DNA from: an uncultured Oribacterium sp.
GTDB taxonomy: Bacteria; Bacillota; Clostridia; Lachnospirales; Lachnospiraceae
Assembly: GCA_900772695.1 (NCBI GenBank)
Contig: CAAGRO010000016.1
Span: 1-22,830 of the forward strand
DNA: 22,830 bases
Direction: 5' to 3'
Shown: positions 1 through 7,399 of the stretch, in pieces
How positions within the stretch are numbered: the first letter of the stretch is position 1
Layout of the letters: every line of letters begins with the position of its first letter
Notes under the pieces: generated by a model
Seen by the model: only the letters and a program-made list of their open reading frames with translations
Told to the model about the DNA's origin: nothing
Database searches by the model: none
Translations under genes and position numbers: made by a program

Positions 1-69
1 CTTCTTCAGAACATTGATCGGACCGATCGCCGTTCCCTTATAAACGGACTTTCCGATGTACTTTTCCAT
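1..69 (-). CDS. ptsI: Phosphoenolpyruvate-protein phosphotransferase (PTS enzyme I), N-terminus only
   Basis: Only the first 23 codons are inside the window; the gene continues past the left edge. The visible residues include GKSVYKGTAIGPINVL, matching the opening beta-strand of enzyme I, where a GIA.S.G.AIG-type motif is usual. Enzyme I takes phosphate from PEP and passes it to His15 of HPr in the cytoplasm. The start codon (ATG, complement of 67-69) is preceded by a GGAGAGG ribosome site. It follows ptsH by 59 bases on the same strand, the usual ptsH-ptsI order, and is probably cotranscribed with it. The identification rests on the short N-terminus plus the neighbour, so it is good but not certain. 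Confidence 0.8.
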   Translation of the reverse strand, partial: MEKYIGKSVYKGTAIGPINVLKK

Positions 70-82
70 TTTCTGTCCTCTC

Positions 83-130
83 CGGTTCTATATCGATCGA
101 TGAATTCGGTTCTATATCGATCGCTGAATT
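83..130. repeat. 24-bp tandem duplication between ptsH and ptsI
   Basis: Two adjacent 24-base units (83-106 and 107-130) differ at a single base (A100 versus C124). The second unit overlaps the last base pairs of the ptsH stop codon region. It enlarges the ptsH-ptsI gap and contains the palindrome ATCGAT twice. It looks like a simple local duplication. Confidence 0.85.
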
Positions 131-386
131 ACAGATTCTCCTGGAAGAATTTTTCCATCGCCTCGAAGGCTGCATCCTCATCCGGCCCTTCGACCTGCAC
201 CGTCACCTCATCGCCCTGCTTCACGCCCATACTCATGATGGCGATCAGCTTGCCGGCAGCTGCAGTCTTTCCCTTGCAGGAAAGCGTCACTGCACTCTCG
301 AACTTCTTCGCTTCCTTCACCAGTAATCCGGCTGGTCTCGCATGCAGTCCGATCTCATCCTTGATCACATAAGAAAATTCCTTCAT
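129..386 (-). CDS. ptsH: Phosphocarrier protein HPr
   Basis: HPr carries phosphate from enzyme I to the sugar-specific PTS enzymes II in the cytoplasm. At 85 residues it is full length for the family. The active site GLHARPAG places the phosphorylated histidine at residue 15, and the second conserved block IMSMGVKQGD follows at 50-59. By direct count, the position equal to Ser46 of Gram-positive HPr (target of HPr kinase) is Lys46, in GKLIAIMSMG, so the usual regulatory phosphorylation site is missing. The start ATG is preceded by AAAGGA. It is followed by ptsI on the same strand, and a promoter at 503-531 sits upstream. The HPr identity is secure. Confidence 0.96.
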   Translation of the reverse strand: MKEFSYVIKDEIGLHARPAGLLVKEAKKFESAVTLSCKGKTAAAGKLIAIMSMGVKQGDEVTVQVEGPDEDAAFEAMEKFFQENL

Positions 387-412
387 TTGTATCGCATCCT
401 TTCTTACTGCTC

Positions 413-439
413 AAAAAAAGCCGCGGTCAAACGGGCTTT
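413..439 (-). terminator. Terminator-like hairpin in the ptsH leader (possible attenuator)
   Basis: On the minus strand AAAGCC (439-434) pairs with GGCTTT (422-417) across an 11-base loop, followed by four more T residues. It lies between the candidate ptsH promoter and the ptsH ribosome site, so it would act inside the leader. The stem is only 6 bp, so efficiency may be low. Confidence 0.4.
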
Positions 440-502
440 AACAACACGGTTTTTGTACACTTTTTAACGCGTTATGAATTGTGAAATTCTTAACTTTATA
501 AT

Positions 503-531
503 ATTTTAACAATTTCTTTAGAATTTGTCCA
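503..531 (-). promoter_or_regulatory. Candidate sigma-A promoter for ptsH-ptsI
   Basis: On the minus strand the -35 is TGGACA (531-526) and the -10 is TAAAAT (508-503), with a 17-base spacer; each hexamer matches consensus at five of six positions. Transcription would start near 496, giving a leader of about 110 bases before ptsH. Confidence 0.6.
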
Positions 532-564
532 TCATTTCGCCGATGTTTATGACAAATTAGTCAC

Positions 565-578
565 ATAAAGCGCTTACA
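565..578 (-). promoter_or_regulatory. cre-like site (CcpA catabolite control)
   Basis: The minus strand reads TGTAAGCGCTTTAT, matching the Gram-positive cre consensus TGWAARCGYTWNCW at all but one position. It lies roughly 70-80 bases upstream of the candidate ptsH start site, a position more often linked to activation or upstream control than to roadblock repression. The sequence match is seen directly; binding by CcpA is inferred. Confidence 0.45.
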
Positions 579-645
579 CTTACGTTATTTCGTCACTTTT
601 CGAAACTATCTTTTCTCATTCCACCCGGTTTTTGCCAACATAACT

Positions 646-781
646 CTTAAGAATGTCATTTCCAGATGAATATTTAATTCTTTCCCCTCGAAATTTAATG
701 GGGGTCTGACCCCATTAATTTTTTCTAAACAGATTCTAAACTGAAGTTTATGGGGTCAGACCCCCTTACGAAATTCTTAAG
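646..781. repeat. Dispersed palindromic repeat, copy A (two cores, inverted ends)
   Basis: Two palindromic cores, GGGGTCTGACCCC at 701-713 and GGGGTCAGACCCC at 752-764, are 51 bases apart, joined by an A/T-rich spacer containing two TCTAAAC-type boxes. The whole block is bounded by a perfect 9-base inverted repeat, CTTAAGAAT at 646-654 and ATTCTTAAG at 773-781. The cores and spacer recur at 17867-17954, and the right end recurs at 8433-8462. The right end abuts the T-tract of the fructokinase operon terminator. Confidence 0.8.
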
Positions 782-784
782 GAA

Positions 785-818
785 GAAAAAGAGCCGCCCG
801 GGAATCCCCGAGCGACTC
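785..818 (-). terminator. Rho-independent terminator of the fructan operon
   Basis: On the minus strand a 12-bp stem (818-807 with 802-791, two G-U pairs) closes a 4-base loop and is followed by TTTTTC. The G-U pairs become C-A mismatches on the plus strand, so the hairpin is built for minus-strand transcripts. It lies about 150 bases beyond the scrK stop codon. No gene is visible in 819-966. Confidence 0.85.
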
Positions 819-966
819 TGCTCAACTCATTTCGATGCACTCATCTTAGCGCGTCGAACGCCGGATGCAAACTGTCAGCATGAACAAATCATTTCCTGTT
901 TTTAGTCAAATATTCTACACAAAAAAATTTTCTTCCTCCTCTGCATCGAGCGCTGACCGTCATATA

Positions 967-1923
967 TCAAACGCCAAATTCCAGAAGCTTTTTAATTTCT
1001 TCCGGCTTCGGCATCACGCGGAGGGCGCCCTTTCGTGTCGTGATGATCGAGGCTGCGGCATTCGCGTAGCGGAGCATCACCCAGAGATCCGTTTCCGTCA
1101 GCTGATCGAGGCCATGCTTCAGGATATAATGCAGTACACAGGCGCAGAAGGTGTCGCCCGCGCCGGTCGTTTCGATGGTGGTTGCCTGAAGGAACGGCTT
1201 TACTTCTACGATTTTATCCTGATAGTATGCCCGGCTTCCCTCTCTGCCCATCGAGACGAGGATGAGCGGTATCTGAAAACGTTCATGGATCCACTGAACA
1301 CCCGCATCGAAATCTTCCTCGCCACTCAGCCACTGGATCTCATTGTCGGAGATTTTCAGGATGTCACACTGCCCGAGCCCATATAAAACCTGCTCTCTGG
1401 CCGCCTCCAGGGAATCCCACAGCGGTTCACGAAGATTCGGATCGAAGGAAATCAGTGCGCCTGCTTCCTTCGCCAGTCGAAGCGCCTTTTTCGTCGCCTT
1501 ACGTACACCCTCATGGGTCATCGAGAGGGTACCGAAGTGAAAGATGCGGGTATTCTGCAGTAGCTCCTCCGGGAGCTCGTCCTCCCGAAGCATCATGTCT
1601 GCCCCCGGATTCCGATAGAACGAGAAATCGCGGTCGCCATCCGGTGCAGTATGCACGAGTGCGAGCGTCGTATGTACCTCCGGGTCTTTCCGGAGACCAC
1701 GCGCATCGATCCCCACCTCGCGGATCGCTTTCTCCAGCTGCTGCCCGAAAAAGTCCTGACCGACCTTCCCGATAAAGGCTGTCTGATGCCCCAGGCGCGA
1801 CAGCATCGCCAGCACATTGCATGGCGCGCCACCCGGATTCGCCTCAAACAGCGGATTTCCCTGTGCACTGATTCCATTTTCTGTAAAATCGATGAGCAGT
1901 TCGCCCAATGCTACTACGTCCAT
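967..1923 (-). CDS. scrK: PfkB-family fructokinase
   Basis: This cytoplasmic sugar kinase phosphorylates fructose to fructose 6-phosphate with ATP. It has 318 residues, normal for the family. The first PfkB signature is in NPGGAPCNVLAMLSRLG (29-45), and the second in TTGAGDTFCA (252-261), where Asp257 is the expected catalytic base and GAG forms the anion hole. FDPNLREPLW (160-169) is typical of fructokinases within PfkB. It is the last gene of the operon, 25 bases after the GH32 gene, with a GGGAGAG ribosome site. Pairing with GH32 fits use of the fructose released by the hydrolase. Another ketohexose kinase specificity cannot be excluded. Confidence 0.93.
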   Translation of the reverse strand: MDVVALGELLIDFTENGISAQGNPLFEANPGGAPCNVLAMLSRLGHQTAFIGKVGQDFFGQQLEKAIREVGIDARGLRKDPEVHTTLALVHTAPDGDRDFSFYRNPGADMMLREDELPEELLQNTRIFHFGTLSMTHEGVRKATKKALRLAKEAGALISFDPNLREPLWDSLEAAREQVLYGLGQCDILKISDNEIQWLSGEEDFDAGVQWIHERFQIPLILVSMGREGSRAYYQDKIVEVKPFLQATTIETTGAGDTFCACVLHYILKHGLDQLTETDLWVMLRYANAAASIITTRKGALRVMPKPEEIKKLLEFGV

Positions 1924-1948
1924 ATATCTCTCCCGTCTCTGCTTTTGT

Positions 1949-3421
1949 TTACGCCGGCAGCACGATATCGTATTTCTCCACCGTCATATGCAGCTTCTGA
2001 TCACAGTAAAAACGAATCTCTTCCGCCTCGAGCGGTGTACAGATCGCCGTCGTCGCCACCTGCTCGCCATCATTGATAAAAAGCTCGATGGACTGACGAT
2101 CGAGGATGAAGCGAAGGTTTCGGAGTCCCTTCGGATCATGCAGCTTGATTTTCCTCGTGCAGACCACATCCTTCGCTACCCCACAGTAGGTACGATCGAT
2201 TTCCAGCAGTCCTTCCGATCTCCGGTAGGTGAAGCTCGTCTCATATTCATCATTCGCCGCAAGCTTCATCGCAAAAACCTCGTACGCCTGCTCCTCCAGC
2301 TCGACGCGGAGATCGAGGGTACGTCCCTGAACGCCTGGAAGCGTCTGCTCCCCCTGGAGCTCGATCTTCTCATATCGACGCTCATTTGCATGATAGTCTG
2401 CGAGCTCACGCACCGGCTGCTGCCATATCCTTCCATCCCGAAGCTCCAGCTCCCGCGGCAGCGTCATCATGCCCTGCCAGTTCTGATCATTCGGAATCAC
2501 GCAGGCATCCCAGGACTTCATCCATGCGATCATGACGCGACGACCATCCGGAAGTGCGGTCGTCTGCGGCGCATAGAAATCCATGCCATAGTCCAGCGGA
2601 CGCGGTTCTTCCTTATGGAATGCATGCGTCCGGAGATCATAATCCCCCAGGAAATACACAGAGTTATGTCCATTATGGAATTCATATTTCTGTGCCTTCA
2701 TGTCCTGCGGCGAACAGATCAGTACCCGGCGGTCTCCCAGGGCAAAGAAGTCCGGGCATTCCCACATGGTGCCGATTTTTCCGCTTTCATTCGAAGCGAG
2801 AATCGTTTCAAAGGTCCATTCTGTAAGATCTGCACTGGAGAAGAGTACGACCTGGCCGATCTGATGCTGATCCTTATTCCCGACGATCAGATAGTAGCGA
2901 TCTCCCTCCTTCCAGATTTTCGGATCGCGGAAATCGATGCGGCTGCAGTTCTCCGGAAGCAGCGTTCCCTTCACGACCGGATTCCCTGCATACTTCACAT
3001 AGTCCCGGCCATCCCCGAAGGCGATGCACTGATTCTGACGCTCCTGCTCCGTCCCATCCGGAAGCTTCACCTTCGTCACGCCGGTATAAACCAGTACATG
3101 CTTTTCCTCTGCCTCGATCGCACTGCCGGAGAAGCACCCGATTCGATCATAGTCCTCATCCGGCGCCAGCGCAGCCGGCAGCTGCTCCCAGTGCACCATG
3201 TCCGTACTTACACTGTGTCCCCAGTGCATCGGTCCCCACTCTCTCGTATATGGATGGTACTGATAAAACAGATGTACCTTTCCATCATAGACGGAAAAAC
3301 CATTCGGATCATTGATCCAGCCCGTCGGGGCCGAAATATGAAATAGAGGCTTTGCCCCCGGATCCGTCTCTGCCACCTTCTCTTTTTCGTAAACTCTTGC
3401 CTTTTCCAGCATTGTGCTCAT
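1949..3421 (-). CDS. scrB: GH32 beta-fructosidase (sucrose-6-phosphate hydrolase / intracellular invertase type)
   Basis: It hydrolyses terminal beta-2,1 fructosyl bonds of sucrose, sucrose 6-phosphate or short fructo-oligosaccharides. All three GH32 catalytic blocks are present: WINDPNG at 35-41 (nucleophile Asp38), FRDPKIW at 164-170 (transition-state Asp166) and WECPDFF at 220-226 (acid/base Glu221). A five-blade propeller (about 30-340) is followed by a C-terminal beta-sandwich. At 490 residues it is full length, and there is no signal peptide, so it acts in the cytoplasm. An AGGAG site precedes the ATG. No PTS sucrose transporter is present; the ABC transporter upstream suggests the substrate is unphosphorylated sucrose or oligosaccharide, so the scrB name describes the family rather than proven substrate. 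Confidence 0.94.
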   Translation of the reverse strand: MSTMLEKARVYEKEKVAETDPGAKPLFHISAPTGWINDPNGFSVYDGKVHLFYQYHPYTREWGPMHWGHSVSTDMVHWEQLPAALAPDEDYDRIGCFSGSAIEAEEKHVLVYTGVTKVKLPDGTEQERQNQCIAFGDGRDYVKYAGNPVVKGTLLPENCSRIDFRDPKIWKEGDRYYLIVGNKDQHQIGQVVLFSSADLTEWTFETILASNESGKIGTMWECPDFFALGDRRVLICSPQDMKAQKYEFHNGHNSVYFLGDYDLRTHAFHKEEPRPLDYGMDFYAPQTTALPDGRRVMIAWMKSWDACVIPNDQNWQGMMTLPRELELRDGRIWQQPVRELADYHANERRYEKIELQGEQTLPGVQGRTLDLRVELEEQAYEVFAMKLAANDEYETSFTYRRSEGLLEIDRTYCGVAKDVVCTRKIKLHDPKGLRNLRFILDRQSIELFINDGEQVATTAICTPLEAEEIRFYCDQKLHMTVEKYDIVLPA

Positions 3422-3435
3422 CTTTTTTCTCCTGT

Positions 3436-3501
3436 TCCGAGACGCGTTTCAACTGCGTCTTCATCCATCCCGGATGCAGGTTCAGACCTTCTCCTGCATC
3501 C
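3436..3501 (-). other. Two hairpins in the gap between binding protein and GH32 genes
   Basis: The 88-base gap holds GGATGCAGG (3472-3480) facing CCTGCATCC (3493-3501), a perfect 9-bp stem with a 12-base loop, and a second smaller inverted repeat (GACGC/GCGTC) nearer the GH32 start. No T-tract follows either, so they are not typical terminators. They are placed where they could protect the 3' end of a processed upstream mRNA. Confidence 0.6.
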
Positions 3502-3509
3502 TTCGCCCT

Positions 3510-5207
3510 CTATCCTTTATCCTTCATTTTTTCTTCTGCAAGCGAAGCCTGGTACTGATCAAAATACCGCTGCTTGATGGCGAGGTACTCCGAGAGCCCG
3601 TACTTTTCCATCTTGTCGAGGTACGCATCCCACTCCTGATCGACACCGCCATTCAGGATCCAGTCGGCCTTTTTCTGCTCCGCATATTTTTTGATATCCG
3701 TATCATACTGAGACACCTTGTTGGTATCCTCGATACTCATAAAGACATTCGGATACACATATTTGCTGTGCATGTCCTGCAGATAGGTTTCGTGCATATG
3801 GTCGAGCCGCCACTTCGCATCGTCCGGCTCCGTCACATAGACATCATAGTAGTCATTCAGGATCGCCAGCGGTCCATTCACCGACTGTGCCTCACGCACC
3901 TCCACCGGTGACTGATCTCCGAGGTCCATATGCTTCAGCATCGGCTGTCCGGCCTGATTCGTGGACATCTCGAAGATGTTGAAGGAATCCGTCTCGCCAT
4001 AGCTTCCCCAGTTGTTCTGCGGAGACTGAAGCGGAGCATACATCTGGTCGATCCACGCGGCGGCCAGGGCTGTATCCCGGCAGCTGGTGGTCAGCACGCA
4101 GCGTCCCCGGTCGTAGCCGCTGGTTTCACTGTTGTTCTGGCGCGTGATGTTCCGAAGCCCGTCTGGTCCGGTCAATGCAGGCAGCATGACGTAGTCAACA
4201 TTATTATCGATATTCGAAATATCCCATGTAAAGCAGAGACCGTAGCGGTGATTCTTTCCCTTCGCGACATAGGTGGACCACTCCTGCGTAAACGCTTCCG
4301 GGTCAACCAGCTTTTCCTCGACCAGCTTGTGCAGCCACTGGATGCCTTCCTTGTATCCCTCCTGTACACTCGTATAGATGACCTTTCCCTCATCGGTCAC
4401 CGCGAAATGATCGCCGGTATCACCATAGCCCCCTCCGAAGCCGTTGATCAGAATCGCCGGATCCTGATCTCCGTTGTTGATGATGAAGGACATCGGGATG
4501 ACATCACCCTCGATCTGAAACGCCTCCTTCAGCTCCTGTGCATGATCCCGGAATGCGATCAGCACCTGCTCGAGCTCCTCTGTGGTCGTCGGGATGTCCA
4601 GGCCGAGATAATCCAGCCACTTTTTGTTGATATATGGGATATCACCGATCGCCTGGATCGCTTCCTTTCCGGAACCAAGCTGCTCGATCCACGGAAATGC
4701 ATAGATATGGCCATCCGGCGCGGTACTCATCGTGCGGTACTCCGGGTACTGCTCGAACACCGCCTGCAGATTCGGCATGTATTTGTCGATCAGGTTCTCC
4801 AGCGGGATGATGATGCCCTGTTTCGCATAGCGCAGGAGATCATAGTCATTCATCCCTGCATTAAACAGACCATCCGGCAGATTTCCGAACTGCGCCAGTG
4901 CCAGATTTTTCTTATCCGAGAACTGATCGGCTACGAAGCAGGTCCACTTGATGTGCACATTTGTCTGCTGCTCCAGCCGCTGGAATATGACGCGCTCATT
5001 CGGATTCTGTGTGGATGTCGCGGGTGCACTCGTGATAAAGGAGAGCTCTCTCGTCTCCTTCAGTGGGAACTGTACCGCTGACACCGGCGTATCCGGATCG
5101 ATTTCGGCACGCATCTGCTCTTCCTTACTGCAGGCGGTCGCACACATCAGGATCGAGATACTCAGTCCGAGCGCCAGCATTCTTCTCAAATTAACATTCT
5201 TCTTCAT
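3510..5207 (-). CDS. ABC transporter extracellular sugar-binding lipoprotein (LplA-like)
   Basis: This is the ligand-capturing component of an ABC importer, anchored outside the membrane. The N-terminus has a KKNVNLRR charged start, a hydrophobic stretch and the lipobox ATAC, giving a lipidated Cys26. The 565-residue length and segments such as YGDTGDHFAVTDEGKVIYTS and LHKLVEEKLVDPEAF are typical of large family-1 binding proteins working with LplB/YtcP-type permeases. It lies 12 bases after the second permease gene, the AGGGAG ribosome site overlapping that gene's stop. The ligand is inferred from the GH32 and fructokinase genes to be sucrose or fructo-oligosaccharides; the protein itself does not reveal it. 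Confidence 0.92.
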   Translation of the reverse strand: MKKNVNLRRMLALGLSISILMCATACSKEEQMRAEIDPDTPVSAVQFPLKETRELSFITSAPATSTQNPNERVIFQRLEQQTNVHIKWTCFVADQFSDKKNLALAQFGNLPDGLFNAGMNDYDLLRYAKQGIIIPLENLIDKYMPNLQAVFEQYPEYRTMSTAPDGHIYAFPWIEQLGSGKEAIQAIGDIPYINKKWLDYLGLDIPTTTEELEQVLIAFRDHAQELKEAFQIEGDVIPMSFIINNGDQDPAILINGFGGGYGDTGDHFAVTDEGKVIYTSVQEGYKEGIQWLHKLVEEKLVDPEAFTQEWSTYVAKGKNHRYGLCFTWDISNIDNNVDYVMLPALTGPDGLRNITRQNNSETSGYDRGRCVLTTSCRDTALAAAWIDQMYAPLQSPQNNWGSYGETDSFNIFEMSTNQAGQPMLKHMDLGDQSPVEVREAQSVNGPLAILNDYYDVYVTEPDDAKWRLDHMHETYLQDMHSKYVYPNVFMSIEDTNKVSQYDTDIKKYAEQKKADWILNGGVDQEWDAYLDKMEKYGLSEYLAIKQRYFDQYQASLAEEKMKDKG

Positions 5208-5219
5208 CTGTACTCTCCC

Positions 5220-6116
5220 TTAACCCTTGACCGATCCGACCATGATGCCCTGATCGAAGTATTTCTGGAAAAACGGATACATCGCAAAAAGCGGAAGACT
5301 CGACACGACGATCGTTGCGTATTTCAGCTGCTCTGCCACCTTGGCCATCTCTGCCGTGCTCTGGATGTCGGCGATCATGCCCGGCTGCGGAGTGTTCTGC
5401 ACGAGAATCGACCGAAGCACGAGTTGCAGTGGCTGCAGGTTTGCATCATTCAGGTAGATCATGGCGTCGAAGTAGCTGTTCCACATACCGACAAACTGAT
5501 ACAGCAGCAGTACGGCGATGATCGGTTTACATACCGGAAGCATAACCTGGAAGTAGTGCTGGATCTCATTCGCACCATCGATGGCCGAGGCCTCTCTCAG
5601 CTCCTTCGGAATCGACTGATAGTAGGTTCGTGCGAGGATCATATTCCAGACATTGAACGCACCCGGAATCAGGATCGCCCATACGGTGTTCACCATATGA
5701 AGCTGGTTGATCAGGATGAAGGTCGGAATCAGTCCGCCGCTGAAGAACATCGTGATCAGGAAAATCACGTTGAAGACATTTCTGCCGACCAGATCCTTTT
5801 TCGACATCGGATACGCGGCCAGGATCGTGACGAAGACCGAGATGGCGGCGAAGGCGGTGGAGTAGAGGAAGGAATTCAGAAAGCCTCGCCAGATCATGCC
5901 GTTTTTCAGCACACGGGTGTAGGCATTGAGCGTCCAGTCCTTCATACGGAAGCTGAGCCCCTGGTTGTTGAGCACCGTCGGATCCATAAAGGACGCCAGC
6001 ACGACATATACGAGCGGAACCACGATGGAGAGGACGAAAAGCCCGAGAAGCACATAGGATATGCCGAGTATCACGCGATCTGTTTTCGAGCGTTTTACTT
6101 TGATCGATGTCTGCAT
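5220..6116 (-). CDS. ABC sugar transporter permease, YtcP/LplC type
   Basis: One of the two membrane-spanning subunits of the sugar importer. About six transmembrane segments are visible (for example FVLSIVVPLVYVVLASF near the N-terminus and ATIVVSSLPLFAMYPFF near the end). The cytoplasmic EAA loop that contacts the ATPase is ELREASAIDGANEIQHYF. It ends GIMVGSVKG, as is usual for this CUT1 branch. The frame also opens three bases earlier with GTG (6119), but the GGAGG site is spaced 7 bases from the ATG at 6116 and only 4 from the GTG, so I prefer the ATG. It sits between the partner permease and the binding protein, all tightly spaced. Confidence 0.93.
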   Translation of the reverse strand: MQTSIKVKRSKTDRVILGISYVLLGLFVLSIVVPLVYVVLASFMDPTVLNNQGLSFRMKDWTLNAYTRVLKNGMIWRGFLNSFLYSTAFAAISVFVTILAAYPMSKKDLVGRNVFNVIFLITMFFSGGLIPTFILINQLHMVNTVWAILIPGAFNVWNMILARTYYQSIPKELREASAIDGANEIQHYFQVMLPVCKPIIAVLLLYQFVGMWNSYFDAMIYLNDANLQPLQLVLRSILVQNTPQPGMIADIQSTAEMAKVAEQLKYATIVVSSLPLFAMYPFFQKYFDQGIMVGSVKG

Positions 6117-6128
6117 CACATTTCCTCC

Positions 6129-7067
6129 TTATAAGCCTTCGCCGTCGTTCAGTTTCTTCACAACGGTATTTACAAAAATCAGCAGGATGACATTGACAAC
6201 CGCATTGAAGAGGCCGACGGCGGTCGAGTAACCATAATCACCGTTCAGTAAGCCGATCCGGTACACATAGGTCGACAGAATCTCGGACGCCGGCAGGTTC
6301 ATGTCGGTCTGCAGTGCATAGGCCTTCTCAAATCCGATGCTCATGATGTTGCCTGCCTGCAGGATAAACTGGATCACGATGATATCCTTGATGGCCGGAA
6401 GCTCTACATACCAGATCTGCTGCAGGAGATTCGCGCCATCCATACGTGCGGCCTCTTCCAGCTCCTGGCTTGCGTTTGCCAGCGCAGCCGTATACATGAT
6501 GGAGGCCCAGCCGGCACCCTGCCAGATGCCGCTTGCGATATAGATCGTACGGAAGGCCGCCGGCATCGTCATCCAGTTGGTCGTGATGCCGAGCACCCGG
6601 TTCATCGGTCCGACCGGCGATAAAAACATACGTACCATACCGCAGAGCACGATGACCGAGATGAAGTTCGGTGCATAAATCAGGAGCTGAATCTTCTTTT
6701 TTAAGCCCTGGCGCCGAATCTGATTCAGAAGCAGTGCGAGAATGATCGGAACCGGAAAGCCCCAGAGCAGTCCGTAGATGCTCAGCTTCAGTGTATTCAG
6801 GAGATAATTCATAAAATCCGGGGAGGACAGGAAGCGTTTGAAATACTCGAGTCCTACCCATGGACTTCCGAACACGCCCTTGATGACGTTATAATCCTCA
6901 AATGCGATCAGCAGTCCGCCCATCGGAAGATATTTGAAGATGATCGTCAGGACCAGTGCCGGCATGAGAAAGAATACATACAGCTGCCAGTTCCTCCGGA
7001 TATAGGACATCTGCGCGGCCAGCGTTCCCGGTGCCGCGAGCTTCGTCGCTTTCTGCCTCAGTTTCAT
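6129..7067 (-). CDS. ABC sugar transporter permease, LplB/UgpA type
   Basis: First gene of the operon and the partner permease of the sugar importer. The 312-residue protein has an extended N-terminus, then about six transmembrane segments (for example YVFFLMPALVLTIIF). The EAA loop EEAARMDGANLLQQIWY contacts the ATPase. GGLLIAFEDYNVIKGVFGS after the first segment is characteristic of LplB-type proteins. GGAGG precedes the ATG by 9 bases. No ABC ATPase gene occurs anywhere in the locus, so the complex must recruit an ATPase encoded elsewhere, as MsmX-dependent systems do. Confidence 0.93.
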   Translation of the reverse strand: MKLRQKATKLAAPGTLAAQMSYIRRNWQLYVFFLMPALVLTIIFKYLPMGGLLIAFEDYNVIKGVFGSPWVGLEYFKRFLSSPDFMNYLLNTLKLSIYGLLWGFPVPIILALLLNQIRRQGLKKKIQLLIYAPNFISVIVLCGMVRMFLSPVGPMNRVLGITTNWMTMPAAFRTIYIASGIWQGAGWASIMYTAALANASQELEEAARMDGANLLQQIWYVELPAIKDIIVIQFILQAGNIMSIGFEKAYALQTDMNLPASEILSTYVYRIGLLNGDYGYSTAVGLFNAVVNVILLIFVNTVVKKLNDGEGL

Positions 7068-7165
7068 ATCGTTACGCCTCCATTTTTTCTGATTCCGGTA
7101 GCTCTCTCATCTTCCATCCTGTATGCACGCGCTTCAGCTCCAGAAATCTGCATTTTCATTTGCGT

Positions 7166-7185
7166 AACCGGTTAAGTAACCGGTT
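7166..7185. promoter_or_regulatory. Proximal operator pair for the LacI-family regulator
   Basis: Two copies of AACCGGTT (7166-7173 and 7178-7185), each palindromic with the central CG usual for LacI-family operators, are 12 bases apart centre to centre. They lie just downstream of the predicted start site of the fructan operon, where a bound repressor would block transcription. Confidence 0.75.
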
Positions 7186-7196
7186 CCTTTATCTGT

Positions 7197-7225
7197 ATAG
7201 TACATGAACATCCCATTTTCGTCAA
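7197..7225 (-). promoter_or_regulatory. Promoter of the fructan transport and utilisation operon
   Basis: The minus strand shows -35 TTGACG (7225-7220), a 17-base spacer and -10 TACTAT (7202-7197), giving a start near 7190. It is flanked by the two operator pairs at 7166-7185 and 7245-7264. Confidence 0.65.
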
Positions 7226-7244
7226 TGCTTTTTCGGACGAAAGT

Positions 7245-7264
7245 TACCGGTTTTGTAACCGGTT
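7245..7264. promoter_or_regulatory. Distal operator pair for the LacI-family regulator
   Basis: TACCGGTT (7245-7252) and AACCGGTT (7257-7264) repeat the geometry of the proximal pair, again 12 bases centre to centre. The pair lies upstream of the operon -35 and immediately upstream of the -35 of the regulator gene, so it could serve looping and autoregulation. Confidence 0.7.
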
Positions 7265-7273
7265 ATTTTTTGA

Positions 7274-7302
7274 TTGCCTTTTTCTTATTTCATCAGTATA
7301 CT
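7274..7302 (+). promoter_or_regulatory. Promoter of the LacI-family regulator gene
   Basis: TTGCCT (7274-7279) and TATACT (7297-7302) are separated by 17 bases, giving a start near 7309 and a leader of about 90 bases. Confidence 0.55.
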
Positions 7303-7399
7303 GAAAAGCAGAAAGCAGGGCTGTGGCTTTTGCTCGTCTTACTGCTTCTATATATTATTCGATTCAATGAGACAGATGGATGCCATCGAGGACAGCTAT

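Noticed and set aside
1817..3346. Long plus-strand open frame (509 codons)
   Set aside because: It is antisense to the GH32 gene, which has all catalytic motifs, and the plus-strand translation shows no recognisable domain. It results from codon bias in a moderately GC-rich gene.
7166..7264. CRISPR-like short repeats
   Set aside because: Only four 8-base palindromes with regular operator geometry; no spacers and no cas genes.
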